Shown here: positions 41,260 through 53,600 of the stretch, in pieces
Layout: each line of letters begins with the position of its first letter
How positions within the stretch are numbered: position 1 is the stretch's first letter
Assembly (NCBI GenBank): GCA_947396885.1
Contig: OX377202.1
Location: forward strand, 28,449,407-28,513,406
Direction: 5' to 3'
Origin: Heligmosomoides polygyrus polygyrus
Taxonomy: Eukaryota > Nematoda > Chromadorea > Rhabditida > Heligmosomidae
Length of the DNA: 64,000 bases
Notes under the pieces: model-generated
Told to the model about the DNA's origin: nothing
Databases searched by the model: none
The model's input: the letters and a program-made list of their open reading frames with translations, nothing else
Translations under genes and position numbers: made by a program

Positions 41260-44200
41260 GAGACGGTGTTTACTTGATACTTGCGGCTCTAAATTGACGC
41301 TAGAACCACAGAAAGAAATACAGAACCCCTCATTCGTAAGGGATTCCTTCCACAAAACAAAACAAATAAAAATTCAGCAATTCAATACAACGTTGGCATC
41401 AGACATTTCAAGACAACAACCAGAGCCTTGAATATTAAGAAGTAATAAGGAGAAAGCAGATAATTCATTTGCGAAACAAGTGACAAGGATCAACCAATGA
41501 TAAGAAAGAATGTTGAAGAAGAAAACCCACAACGACTGGCGGGTGAACACAGGAGGTCACCACCACTCGAACTGTTCTATAGACCAAACTAGTTGTTTAC
41601 AGGAGTTCTTCCTCAGCACATGGAGTCACGTGAGAAAGCCACTGCATTGCCGAACATGCTCGGGTAAGGTGCCCGCCAATAGTTTTGCATCCAGTGAAAG
41701 CTGGGAGCGGAGACATGAAGAAGTTCAGCAGTACGATGATGTCCGATGGCCCGTTGAGAAATTGACTCTTACAAAGTAGACGTGGAAAATAGTTTGCATC
41801 ACAACCATCTCAAGTGGTAAGGTATAACCTTACGTAGTTCCTTCCAATTTTATTAGTAACATATAAATTAAGAACCTGATACCCAGACAATAATAATAGA
41901 TTAGGAACCCAAAAAAGGAACAACCCAATGATGAAATTGTATTCCAATTCTGAGATTATGTACCTAATAACTCTAGAGATTAGAGCCCAAAAAATGAACA
42001 ACCAATGACGAAACTGTATTCCAATTCCGAGATTATCGACTTCATAACTCTAGAATTTTATGTGGGTGTGGTTTTTAATTAAATGCGAGGTTGAGTCGAA
42101 GGTTCTTTTGCATTTCCATTTCCAGTCGAAAGTGCGGTTACGATGAAGGCCTTGCGGAACAAACACTACCTATCACGTTAGTATAAAGCGATTTAGATTG
42201 CTTATCTCGATCTGTTAAAGTGATTACATAGTTCGACTCCTAGAAGATTACAAGCCTTGCCTCTAGAAGCCAGAAATTCGCCACCTACATTTTTGATGTC
42301 CTCGACTTTTCGATGTTTCGAGCTTGTAAAAAGTGAACTTCCGCTCGAAACAATGTCATAATCGTATGGAGCAGGGCATGCGCTAGAGCTGAAGCTGGCG
42401 TGGAAAAATAAGTACTGGAATACCGTCCGGTTCTTTTAAATTTTGCTTCTTTGGTTACTATGCCGGAGCGTTGTCCTAATTCAGAAGAACCAGTATATAC
42501 AACGACACCAATGACGGATGAATTCGATCCAGTTCTACTTACATTAGAGGAAGTGAGTGATGTCCATCGTCATCAGCTTGGTATCATGTTGAACCATGCC
42601 AAAGTGAATGATTCCCGCGAGTTCTTTTTCCTGAGGTCCACCAGGTGGCAAAGAAATCTCAAAAAATTGTCCCCTAGTAACTCATGTATGGGAAGTCGGG
42701 GGAATGTTTCCTCCCCATGCAACCGGTGCTAATCCTTTTGCCACACTCACTTTAAACCGAATTCGTGTAAGTTTTCCACTTTTAACCCAAATGTGAGCCA
42801 GAATTTCTTTAGCACGCGAGTTAACTCGGTGGTCTCCATCCATCTCGAGCCCGCTGCAATTCGAATCGGGTTTACTCCTTCAGCAAAAACGAACTCCACT
42901 CTTGTGCTACATATTAGATGCCCTGCAAGACCGTACAATTCTTGTTGAGAATCGTTTATGTAGGCTTAGGTCCCTTTAGTTACCGCAATCAGATCTTCCT
43001 CACGATCCAACCGGTAGGATCTGCGACCAGGTGTTCAGAAACAAATCCACCTTCCCCACAGATGGCAGTTCTTCCGCTGAAGAGTCCAAAACAACGTTAT
43101 AAGGTGAAAATGCAAAATTATTTAAATAAAATTCAAAATTTGTTTATGAAATTTCGAGACCTGAGTATTGTACAAAAAACAAGTCTTTCCGTAGCGATTT
43201 TCAACGTGATTAGGGAAGAGGGTCGTACTGAGAGTTTTCCTACTATTCAAGCAATGGAGATACTTGTTTGATCACTATGAATATACAGCTATTTATTATT
43301 TCACATGAGCATATTCACAACGATGAAGAATCAAAGATCATCATCATGACAAAGAGATCTCAGTCATTGTTTGACATAGTATAGCTAGTATACAGTCAGG
43401 TGGAACACAGTACAGCAAGAAACTTTGTAGTTCACTTCAGATCCAGTGAACCTGAACGGTAGTAAAACAGGACATTCACATTACAAGTCAAATGACAGGA
43501 CGAATCCCATACAGGTCAGCTTGACTTGCTCTGTTTCTTCGCTTTACCGACAATCAACTGCACAGGACCGAACGGAGAGACCGCACGCAGTTTGTTGTTC
43601 TCTGAAACGCGGACACCATATCATTCAACTACAAGTGATACAACTGTTCCTTCAAGAATTGTAAACAACATAACACATTGGAGCTGATCTCCCGCTTTTT
43701 TAGCTCCAAGGGTTAACGGAATTTGACTGCTTAGCGCTGGCATCTTGCGAAGCCTTCAGCGGTCAGCCAAGTGACGAACATCGGGATGCCATAAATATGG
43801 CACTTGATGTCCGCTTTCAACAACCCGACAAAAGCGAACAGAAGTCTTTCGCAGAAGCAGCTTCACTGATGTCGTACAAAATAGGAGCTGAGCACATTCG
43901 AGAAAAAGAACAATGGGAAGAAATGAAAATAAACAAATAACTAATCATAATATTCCTAATAGTACAAAGGAAGGCATAAGAAACAGGTTCAACAATCACG
44001 TCATTCTTCGCATAAAGATACTAATCGGCACACCAGAAATTCTTTTTGGTAAAAAAAAAAAACTTGGAAACTGGTTTGCTCGTAAGAATCGGCCTGCGTC
44101 AGCCAAATACACAGACAAAACACCTCCACGACATCTCGTAGGAGAAGAATGCGTGGCGCATACCAGAAGGGAATGATTCACGTTGACCTTTGTCCCTTAC

Positions 44201-46285
44201 CCATTGTATAATTACACCTATTGTATGTTGTTTTTACTCCCGTGGTTCATAGGATGTTGAAAAGATTTGCGTTAGAGTGCAAAAGATAAAAGATCTGAGA
44301 TCTGAGAAACACATTTCGAGGCTTGGAATGCACACTATTCCAAAGGTGTATGCTCCGCGCACACTCTAGACTTGGCCTGACCACAATATGAATATGAATA
44401 CAAACGAGAATAGTTTAGCTAACATTATTATGACATATGTTGTGTGTTGCTCTCCTCATGCTCCACTCTTTTTGAAAGGTTGCATAGGTTTTCCTTTCCA
44501 ATTCCCATTTCCAGAACGCTCTGTAGTCTTGTGAGCGGCCAGATTGCCTCGCAGTTTTCACGCCCCTGTTGCGCTTTTTTCGCGCTCCAATCTTCATGGC
44601 AGCATGACTCACTACAGGAAGTGCGCCGTTTCATGTCTAGAACTTACTCCCTAAATAATCGGTTTCTGTTCTGTTTCTGCTGTATTCGATCCCCACAGTA
44701 TTTTGCTGGTTCGAGACTGTTTGCTATGATTCTACAACTGCCGGTGCTTTGGATTTCGTTTCCACCCCGAAACCAAGGACGACATGATTCTGACGATTCC
44801 GAAACACTTGGTCTGCATCTCGTTTTCCAGCCCTGTTGTCACGCTCTGTGTTGAGGACGTTTCACATCCAGTGTTCCCCACTAGAAGTAGGCCATTCACA
44901 GAACATTCTTCCCAGAAGTTTTCTTAATTAGAAATCAAAATTAATTAAGCAAATAATTTACAAATCAGTGTTCTGTATAGTATATGTATATGTAATAATG
45001 ATGGCTATAGAATTGAGTTTAATTACCCACAAGTCAAGCTTTAACACGAACGCTGTAATTTATGCATGTACACGAATATCAAATGCGAAGCCTAGAGTAT
45101 CACTTTCAAGGAATAATGAATTGTGAATACTAGCGGTGGCATAACGTTCGCTCAAATCTCATTCATCCGGGACTCTCCCGCGGAGCCTTGCCGCGTCCTG
45201 AAGGATAATAATGTACTCCCGGACTGCTTACTTGACAATAAGAAATGAAAGCTGAGCTGGATCCAAGACCCACCGTTATTAACGCGTCCATTTTAATACC
45301 TCACGAGATGAATACGAGTTCAAATGCTGAACGCTGGGAACAATAGGTTCGGACGAACAAACGTTGTCCAAGGAAGACATGTTATTTTTTTTACTTTTTT
45401 GAGATTCATAATGACCCCGGAGAAGCCATTACTAATTCGGGATAGTACTTAAGAAGTGGTACGATTGTCAACATAAGATGCGTGCCATGCTACGTAAGCA
45501 GCTTGAGCTCGCGCCAACCTTTGCAATATATGATCTGACCTTCGCAACAGATGGTTTCGCTTATCAATTATTCCTCATGGTTTCATAACTTCGAGGGCTT
45601 CCATAAAGCGCTTCGCTCTTGGCACGATCAATGGAAAGTTCCTCGTAAAAATAAAAGTAAGAGCTACAGTTATAACGAGTAGCAAGAAACTCGACTATTC
45701 ATTCATCCACGTCATCACATCCAATGGGAAGTACGGGAACTCACAGGATACTGATCGAGAATCCCGCCCATCATGTGGCTTTTCAGCAAGTGATTGAAAT
45801 GGACAAAGAGCTTGAAGAAAGAAGAAGAGAGAAAAGGGCCGGTGAGTGGAGTTTTTTCGTACTCTTTTTTTCTCTTCGGATGATTTTTATCCTTCTCGGC
45901 TCGGGTCATTCTCCTGGAGAATGGTTCCCGGGTTGTTAACCGACACCTCTTTAGTTGAATTTCCCATGACGCTATTTCGTAATCACTTGTACTACTGTCT
46001 TTGAAGACGTTTCCCATAGCCTTCCCGCCAAGCATGCGATTCACGTGATCGCAGGCTATTAAAGGAGCTGAGAGTCGGTAACCCAGTTCAATTGTGCCTT
46101 CCTGTGTGTTGGCTTGGCAGCCAGATCTCATAAAGTCCAATTCTACTCCCTAGACATTCGACACCGCGGCAACACCACATATATTTATTGTCAAGAAGTG
46201 ATCTTGTGTCGAGTTCTGTGTTGTAGTAGAGATGTTCCATGTCTAGTATTGATTGCCGGTACCTGTTGTCCATTGCACTTTCGAA
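41260..46285. other. Mostly unannotated, two weak exon candidates
   Basis: No transposon gene is recognised. 42461-42556 reads as a possible first exon: ATG, then PERCPNSEEPVY and MTDEFDPVLLTLEE, then donor GTGAGTG. The second candidate is 45787-45841, acceptor TTTTCAG, QVIEMDKELEERRREKRA, donor GTGAGT. Neither has a partner exon I could find, so both may be chance. Confidence 0.25.
44080..44180 (+). repeat. SINE-like repeat tail fragment
   Basis: Tail only: CCTCCACGACATCTCGTAGG, AGAATGCGTGGCGCATACCA, GAAGGGAATGA. Same family as 12231-12486. Confidence 0.6.
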
Positions 46286-46290
46286 TTTCG

Positions 46291-46465
46291 TATGCTAGAG
46301 GTCCCCGCGCGAAAGTTTCCCGCGCTACCGTAAGCCCATATAAGGCGAGTCCCCAGTAATGAGTCACTCATTCAACGTCTGTCTTGGCCCCGAGCGGCCG
46401 GAAATAGACTCGTCTTCCAAGCGAACGTGTTCTCCGGCCATCCTAGCGGGTCGACAACGTTGACT
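46291..46465 (+). repeat. Left LTR (about 175 bp)
   Basis: It begins TATGCTAGAGGTCCC and ends CGACAACGTTGACT, with a TATA-like TATAAGG at 46339-46345 (likely promoter). Compared with the right LTR it lacks a 6-base stretch near GTAA/GCCC and has a few substitutions, so the insertion is not very recent. Confidence 0.92.
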
Positions 46466-46483
46466 TGGGGCCGAACGCTTCGT
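46466..46483 (+). promoter_or_regulatory. Primer binding site candidate
   Basis: TGGGGCCGAACGCTTCG starts immediately after the left LTR. A site beginning TGG, complementary to a tRNA 3' CCA end, is expected here. The tRNA was not identified. Confidence 0.6.
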
Positions 46484-46839
46484 ACCTCGGACACCGCCCT
46501 TAGGCCATGAAGAACGGCTACGGCGAGAACTCCTGTCTCCTCGGAGGCAGCATACACTACTGGGCAAGGGTCAGCATCGCGCAGGAGTGCGTCGGAGAGC
46601 CAGTCCGGAGTACCACAGAGTGCAGCACGTGTTGCGCTACGCGTGCTCGCGTCTGAGTCATCGTTGAGTCACAGACGCCTTCAGCGCGGGAGGCGCACAC
46701 GTGCACTTGCGGGCGCTGTTGCTTCTGAGGCAGAGAACTCACGGGTAGTTTTGTGCGATGGGCCAGTGCGCTGCTAGTGTACGGTGCCTAGAACGAAACG
46801 GTCAGGAGTTGACACACATTAGTTGCAGAATTGCGAAAA

Positions 46840-48523
46840 TGGCAAACGAGCAAATGGAGATTACCTCGCCTGAATTGGAGACTACTGCTGCACGAGCCAA
46901 CCGCGGAGGAGCAGCTGTCATCGATGAGGGCTACACTAGCGGAAATGGCGAACGCTGTGAAGACGCTGGCACAGCAGAACGTCTCACAAGTGAGGCAAAT
47001 AGTACAGACCTTAAGTGGCCACCTAGTAAGCTTGGAAAACATGCCGGCAGCGGTCCTCGAGGACCTAGACCAAGGGTCTACGCGTGTGGCTACCAAGATG
47101 GTGACCACAATGGCGCATTCCGTAAGGGAGCAGGTCCTGCAAGAATGTGGTGCCATGTCTGTGGAGCTATACAAGTTTAAGAAAATAGGGAAATACCAAA
47201 CGGCTCTGAGTGAGCTGTTGTCTGGTAAATTTTCTTCACTACTCCGTCCGTGCTCACAGGCACTGAACGTGATGAGGCTTGCATGCGTGAGCTAGAGGAA
47301 CTGCTCGACGTTGAGGCCGAGGAAGTAGTGCACAAAATAAGATTCCTACTCAGCGGCACTCGACAAAACGAAAGAGCTATTCCGAAATCACGGTCTATTC
47401 AGGTCACGTCATGTCCAGATCTCGCAACAACGTTGACGAAACAGGTGGACATTCAACAGATGAACGCCTACGAGTTCGACAACGTCGAACACCATGCTTC
47501 GTTTGACCCAACTGCGGCGGCACAAGGCGAGTGTCTTCGTGAAAAGGCTCGATTTCAGCCAAGAGGGACGAGCTCGCCGAGGCCGATGCGAATGGTGTGG
47601 CAACCACCGTCTCCGGCCCAGATCGGATTGCAAGGTGAGTACGACAGAGCTGATTCCAATGCCAATCTGTGGGCAGTGTTCCCTGCAATGACGTTGCCTG
47701 ACGTTGGGAAGTACAGAGACCCTTAGGGCAAGAATTTCAAGGATTTTGTCATAGGCTTTTACATGAAATACCGCAACCTGGGGTTGCCGAACGACATGTT
47801 AATCCACTTACTCATGACAAAACTGGAGGGTTATCTAAGTCGGTGGCAGACGCATTGTCGAAAACAGTCAAGGAGGGGAACTTCGAGAGCTTTGTGGAGC
47901 AGATGAGCCCGAAGTTCGCTGCCAACGACTCTGAGACACAAATGAAGGCATATATGGTGCTCAAACATCTGCGAAAGGACGAAGACGTGACACGCTACTG
48001 CCTGAAACTCGAAGTCCTCACCCGGCAAGCCTCCCAGATTTCACGTACGAAGATCTATCACGAACAAGAGCTGGGGAACTAGTCAGCCAGTTGGCAGACT
48101 GACCAGAATACCTTCAGCTTTATACAGCGATGGAAACGGCTCCGAAAGAGGTGACCTACGAGCTGGTGAAGAGCATGGCACAGCGATGCGAGAGGAGCAA
48201 GGAAGTGGTATCAACGGTACGGGAAATATCAGCAGCCACCCGACAACAGATAAGAGAAAATAGTAGGAATCTTCCTACGAAGCCGCCACAGTTCCAACGG
48301 AAAAGTGGTCAGAACCTCGTAGAAGCGTCTTCAGGCGGTCAAAGCGGCCAACCCAAAGAACAGTGGAACAGTAAGGTGAAATGCTTCAACTGCGGAAACG
48401 TTGGACACCTGGCGCAGGAGTGCAGGAAAACGACGTCTGCAGGACCAAGGAGGCTAGGGAAGGCTGAGGAAGCCAAGAAGCCGAACAACACCCACAGCAG
48501 GGAAGGATTCTGTGAGGAACTAT
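46840..48523 (+). pseudogene. gag (nucleocapsid with CCHC knuckle)
   Basis: Gag pieces shift frame several times: start near MANEQMEITSPE (46840), coiled-coil-like LAEMANAVKTLAQQNVSQVR (about 46920-46995), [20 protein letters not shown] (47884 on), and a zinc knuckle CFNCGNVGHLAQEC at 48382-48423. It would package the element's RNA. Confidence 0.85.
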
Positions 48524-48589
48524 GAAGAACTTCAGAGTATCCCTGGAGAGGTGGATTTGTGGTCTACCACCGCAGGAAACGCGCACGAT

Positions 48590-48960
48590 GACTTGGTGGG
48601 GAAGCCGACGATGGCAGAGGTCCAATTGTTAGGGCTCTCCAGGCGGGTTCTGCTTGACTCAGGATCATAAGTCAGCATTATCCCACTAGAGACGCTGAAC
48701 ACCGCTTACGAAGCAGTTTCGACCTGAACGCGGATGTGGAGGAAATTCCACTGACGGATATAGCGGCGATGTGTGATGCGTCCGAAAACCAAATGACGTT
48801 TAAGGGGGCCGTGAGACTTACAATGCAGCTGCAAGATGGTATCAAACAGCAAATTGCATGGTTCGTCATGAAAGGAGGAGACGGGATGATAGTACTGGGC
48901 ACTAACGCACTCCAGAAGCTCGGAGTGAAACTGTCCGTGATAAACGAAGCTCTTCAGTCA
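48590..48960 (+). pseudogene. Aspartic protease region
   Basis: VLLDSGS at about 48647-48667 is the catalytic DSG motif, followed at once by an in-frame TAA (48668-48670). The later part has the flap-region-like IVLGTNALQKLGV (about 48890-48930). It would cleave the polyprotein. Confidence 0.8.
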
Positions 48961-49405
48961 GCAGAAGCTAACAAGACACGGAAGACCCCTAAACGAAAGT
49001 CTTCGAGGAGAACCCTACAAGAAGGCCGGAAACCAACAGGTGTCACGGTAGCTAAGCGGATGCACCTTCGACCAGGAGAAACGAAGCTGCTACAGCTAAG
49101 TTGCAAAGGGCTGGAAGGAAGTGATATAATGTGGTCTACGTCCACGTTAGTGCCACACCTTATTTGCAGCGCTACTTCTCCACAGATGGAAATCCCCGTC
49201 ATTAACAATTTGGCTAGCTCAAGACTCTTCAAGTTAGGAGAAGAGATAGGACAATGTGAGCAGACCAAAATAGTGGAGCGGAAGCCGCTCCGGTGGCAGA
49301 GCGACATGCTGGAACGGACAGCGAGCGGACAGGGCAATCGGCTAGATACCCTGTTGAGCATGCTGGACAGCAACAAAACCGCCAAACAGTAGTCCATTAG
49401 AGAAG

Positions 49406-50757
49406 TTGGTGAAGTACTCCGATGTTTTTGCGGTCACCGATCAAGAACTGACCCAAACAAGCCTGGTGGAACACACTACAGAAACAGGGGACGCCAAGCC
49501 CATTCGGCAAAAAGCTCGTGCAGTCCCTCTTTCCACGAGGGTCGAGCTACGCCGTATCTTGGAAGATTTATTGCAGAGGCAAATAATCGAACCGAGCAAG
49601 GCGAGTTGGGCATCACCCGTAGTCCTTGTGCGAAAAAAGTATGGATCCCTCAGATGTGTGTGGACTACCGCAAACTGAGCCAGGTCACAAAACTGGATAG
49701 CTACCCGTTGCCGACAATAGACTCGATACTGCAGAGCCTTGCAGGGAGGAGATGGTTTTCGATCTCTCCTCAGGCTACTGGCAGATATCCCTTTCTCAAG
49801 ATGCTAGGGAGAAGTCTACGTTCACAACAACGGAGGTGCTGTACCAGTTTCGAGTACTACCCTTCGGGTTAGCTTCCTCGCCGGCCGTATTCCAGCGTCT
49901 GATCCACACAGTCCTGGACACGTTGTTGGGTGACGAAGTATTCTGCTATCTAGATGATATGATTGCAACTACGACATTAGAACGCCATGTACTCGTAATG
50001 GAACAGGTGCTCAACACGTTGAGTAGAGCGGGGTTGAAGCTGAACCCGAGGAAATGTGTTCTGGCAGAAGAACAGGTGCACTTTCTAGGACACATAGTCA
50101 ACTCCTAAGGTCTCCACATGGATCCGAATAAGGTAGCTGCAATAGAAAATTACCCGCTGCCGCAGTCAAGATACGACCTTCGGACGTTTCTGGGGATGTG
50201 CTCCTACTATAGAAAATTCGTGCTGGGATTCTAGAAGGTGGCGGCGCCGTTACATACGCTGACTTCGGAAAAAGAGAAATTTGAGTGGAATGCTGAGGCG
50301 GAAAGATGTTTCAGCCAGCTCAAGAGCATTATAACGAAGGCACCGGTTCTTGTACAGCCGAACATCGAGGAAGCCAGAAGTGGCAGAAGGCCTATCAAGA
50401 TCCACACGGACGCAAGTCACCAAGGATTAGGGGCAGCCGTCAGTCAAGAAGGGGACGACGGGCTCCTACATCCGGTGTTCTTCGCTTCGAAAGGACTTTT
50501 CGATGTGAAAAAGAACTATCATGTGACGGACTTGGAGGCACTAGCCGTAGTTTTCGCACTACGAAAGTTCCACATGTTCGTCTATGGCCTACCAGTGGAA
50601 GTATATACAGATCATCAAGCCCTGACAGCACTTTGTAAGCGGACAAATGTGTCACCAAGAATGCTAAGGTGGGCACTGGAGTTGCAAAAATACAATTTGA
50701 GGATGGTCTACTTAAAAGGCGCTGCTAATCGTAGCGGATGCGCCGAGGAGCTTTCCC
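49406..50757 (+). pseudogene. Reverse transcriptase and RNase H
   Basis: It starts with IEPSKASWASPVVLVRKK, then after a frameshift CVDYRKLSQVTKLDSYPLP. The catalytic FCYLDDMIA is at 49947-49958. RNase H has KIHTDASHQGLGAAVSQEG and VYTDHQALTAL. Breaks: frameshift near 49660, another near 49745, TAA at about 50106 and TAG at about 50233. Confidence 0.92.
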
Positions 50758-50959
50758 TCTGAAAGACGCCGAACCTAGTGAGCCCATTCCAAATGAGGTA
50801 ATCGTGGCGTCTGTAGCGGAACCAGAGTGGACCACCGAATTGAGGCAACATCCAGCATATGAAAATGTCATTCGGGACCTTACGGAAGGCAATTTGAACA
50901 GAGGTCGAGTCCCTAGAAGGAAGTCGGAAGCTCAAGGTGGCCGACTTTATTCTAGAACG

Positions 50960-52040
50960 AGGGTATCTCGTTCTGTTGGACTCCGACGCTCACAGGAGAG
51001 TGTACCACTTTCCAAGCGCAAAGCAGGGCAGGACATTTTGGTCCAAAGATGATCCTGAAACAGCTGTCTAAAACTATGTTTTGGGAGACCATGAAACGTG
51101 ATATAGCGCTATGGTCAGAGGAATGTCGCGATTGTTTATGCCACAACAAGCAACATCCCAAGGTGCCACCTCTTATACCTATCGTAACGACTCGGCCATG
51201 TGAGGTGGTGAAGTCGACATCCTCGAGATGTGGGCCAACAACGGAAGGGAACCGGTACATTCTCTCGGTGGTGGATCACTTCACCAAATTCGGAGCCGCT
51301 TACGCGATCCCCTCGAAGAATGCGAACGCGGTAGCCCGTGTGTTCTTCGAAAGGTGGGTCGCGGAAGGCTGTCGCCAACCTAAATGTATCCTATCAGATC
51401 AAGGAGGCGAGTTTGAAAACTCGTTGATGGAGGAGCTACGTGGTATGATAGGAATCAATCATATGTTCACCAAACGATACAATCCGCGCGAAAATGGAGT
51501 CACGGAGAGATTTAATCAGACTCTGATTCAAATGTTAAGGAAGAGGGTGAAGGTACCAGCGGAATGGGACAAAGTTCTCCCATTTTGTGTGTTTGTGTAC
51601 AATACGTCAGTCGTGTGTGCAGTCGATATCGACAGCTACGCTCAGGAAGTAGCTATCGCAACCCAAGCGCCCAGGGATTTTGCCAAAGGGAGCAACGAGA
51701 AGATGCGAGGAAAGATGAAAGGTGCATACGACCAAAAGAGTAGAGTGGGTGAGAATCCACCTAAAGTAGGCGACAGAGTCTACATGAGGATTCCCATCGA
51801 AAAGCAGTCGTTGAGCAACCCTAAGTTAGCAAATCCCTGGGAGGGTCCCTACAGGGTCATTGAGGTTAGCGATAACAGTGCGCTAGTCACCTTGATAAAT
51901 GTCGACCGAGAGCCCGTCAGAGTGAAGTTTGACTGGCTAAGGAAGTTGCCAACTGGGGTAACAGACGAACCCTCATTACCAAAGGAACAAGGAGAAAAGG
52001 AGGAAGACCCAAGAAATTACCCAATACGGCGGATGGGGTA
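50960..52040 (+). pseudogene. Integrase
   Basis: The zinc-binding region has ECRDCLCHNKQH (about 51120-51155). The core has ILSVVDHFTKFGAAYAIPSK, LSDQGGEFEN (second Asp) and NPRENGVTERFNQTL (catalytic Glu). The stretch at about 51205-51235, where the first catalytic Asp should be, is read out of frame because of small indels. The long tail (GDRVYMRIPIEKQ, LANPWEGPYRVIEV) is a GPY/F module. Confidence 0.92.
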
Positions 52041-52042
52041 AC

Positions 52043-53400
52043 TTAAAAAGGTCTTTGTTTCAGGACAATGGTGCTCGCGGACTACGTCCTCAACTTACGT
52101 CGCCGTTGCAACTGTGGCAGATGGCGCACGTAGCGCTCTCGGAGCTGAAACATCCCATGGCCAGATCAAAGAAAGTCCATGACATGTTCCAGCTCGCGAA
52201 CGTAACATCGATCTCGGAACAGGAGTGCTGGCGGACGAAAGGAAAGAAGAGGAGCTGCGGAAAAAGCACTCGTAATACCTCACCCCCTACGGACTCGCCC
52301 TAGCCATGAACGCACATCGTCGCAGATGCCACGAATACGCGGAGGACGTGCAGAACGCTAAAGGCAAGCGGTTCGACCACACACCAGCGTTCCCGCAAGG
52401 AGTGCTCTATGACACCGGAGCACACCTCACGACCCCATTGCAATGCTAGACCAGCTGGGACGATCTGGACTCAACCCTTCGAACGATCAGAAGGTGCTCA
52501 TCGCCCTACCCCAAGCGTTCTGCCGAGTGAATGCAGAGGTCGGGTACCCGGACCACGTCACCATATACGTGTACGCGGATTGGTCCACCCTCGCCTCGAA
52601 GCTCCTGGCCATCCCGATCACCACGACTATGATTGTAGTCTGGCCTGATCGCATGCCGGAGAACAGGCCGCATGCGCCAGGTGCTGATTGGACTGGAGAG
52701 GAATCTCCAATGCGGAGGAACACTGCTGTTCTTCCCAAGTCCCTATGAGGACACGAACGAAGTGGAGTGGCGACGTATGGGAGAGGTTTGCCAGGAGTTC
52801 GTCAAGTATATGGCGAGCAAGGAGCGCGCGTTCGAAGCAGTGTTTCGGGATCACTACAGCGACGCGCTCCACGCCTCACCCTACACGCACCCGGGGACGT
52901 GCCTTGGGACGTAGCCGCGATTCAAGCGCTCTCCTTTTGTCGACAGGCAGGTGCTTCTCTTCCTGGAGAAGCTCCGCTTCACGACATCGTCAAGCTGCGG
53001 CGTCAAGTTCCGCTATGTGTCGTCAGAGGAAAAGGAGAGAAGGGGCAGGAAAAAATCCTGAAAGCGAAACGCCGCTGCCACGAGAGAAAGCCGAACTTCT
53101 TCGTGATCCAGGACCCGGACCGACAGCGCCACAAGAAGGCGACAACGTTCGACGACGCCAGAGCCGCGCACAGGAGAGGACCACACCACGACCGCGACAA
53201 TTCGAGGCGGGTTCTCCAACACCCGTAACCGCCATCCAAAAAGCACACCAACGACACCAGAGCCGCAGACCGGAGACATCACACCACGACCGCGACGAGA
53301 CGAGACATGCTCACCGACGTCAGTCAGCGCCATCCAGGAGCCACACCGACAACGACCGCACCCAGAACGACCGTGGAGCGAGCCGCGAAGACAGAGCTAT
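52043..53400 (+). pseudogene. Extra ORF after integrase (ORF3), unknown
   Basis: Codons continue in several frames: MNAHRRRCHEYAEDVQNAKG (52306 on), YDTGAHLTTP, MLDQLGRSGLNPSNDQKVLI (52443 on), a piece with EVEWRRMGEVCQEFVKYMAS (52760-52820), DVAAIQALSFCRQAG (52907 on), then a very basic Arg/His/Asp-rich end. No signal peptide, transmembrane segment or envelope motif was seen. Its place suggests an accessory gene of this lineage rather than an envelope gene. Confidence 0.5.
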
Positions 53401-53421
53401 ATCGCCGCGACGACTCTCCTC

Positions 53422-53600
53422 TATGCTAGAGGTCCCGCGCGAAAGTTTCCCGCGCTACCGTAACCCGAAGCCCATATAAGGCGAGTCCCCAGTAATGAGT
53501 CATTCATTCAACGTCTGTGTTGGCCCGAGCGACCGGAAATAAACTCGTCTTCCAAGCGAACGTGTTCTCCGGCCATCCCAGCGGGTCGACAACGTTGACT
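53422..53600 (+). repeat. Right LTR (about 179 bp)
   Basis: Same start and end as the left LTR. It has GTAACCCGAAGCCC where the left has GTAAGCCC, plus about eight single differences. Confidence 0.92.

Larger units (their letters stand above)
46291..53600 (+). mobile_element. Ty3/gypsy-type LTR retrotransposon, decayed
   Basis: Two near-identical short LTRs flank gag, protease, reverse transcriptase, RNase H and integrase in the Ty3/gypsy order, all on the plus strand. An additional ORF region of about 1.3 kb follows integrase. The reading frame is broken by several stops and frameshifts, so the copy cannot make its proteins. No clear target duplication or polypurine tract was identified. 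The right LTR runs directly into a (TTTA)n stretch. Confidence 0.93.

Noticed and set aside
50238..50762. Cellular RNase H-like gene
   Set aside because: It is the RNase H domain of the gypsy polyprotein, directly after the RT.
52043..53400. Envelope gene after integrase
   Set aside because: No signal peptide, hydrophobic segment or cleavage-type motif is visible; sequence is polar and basic.
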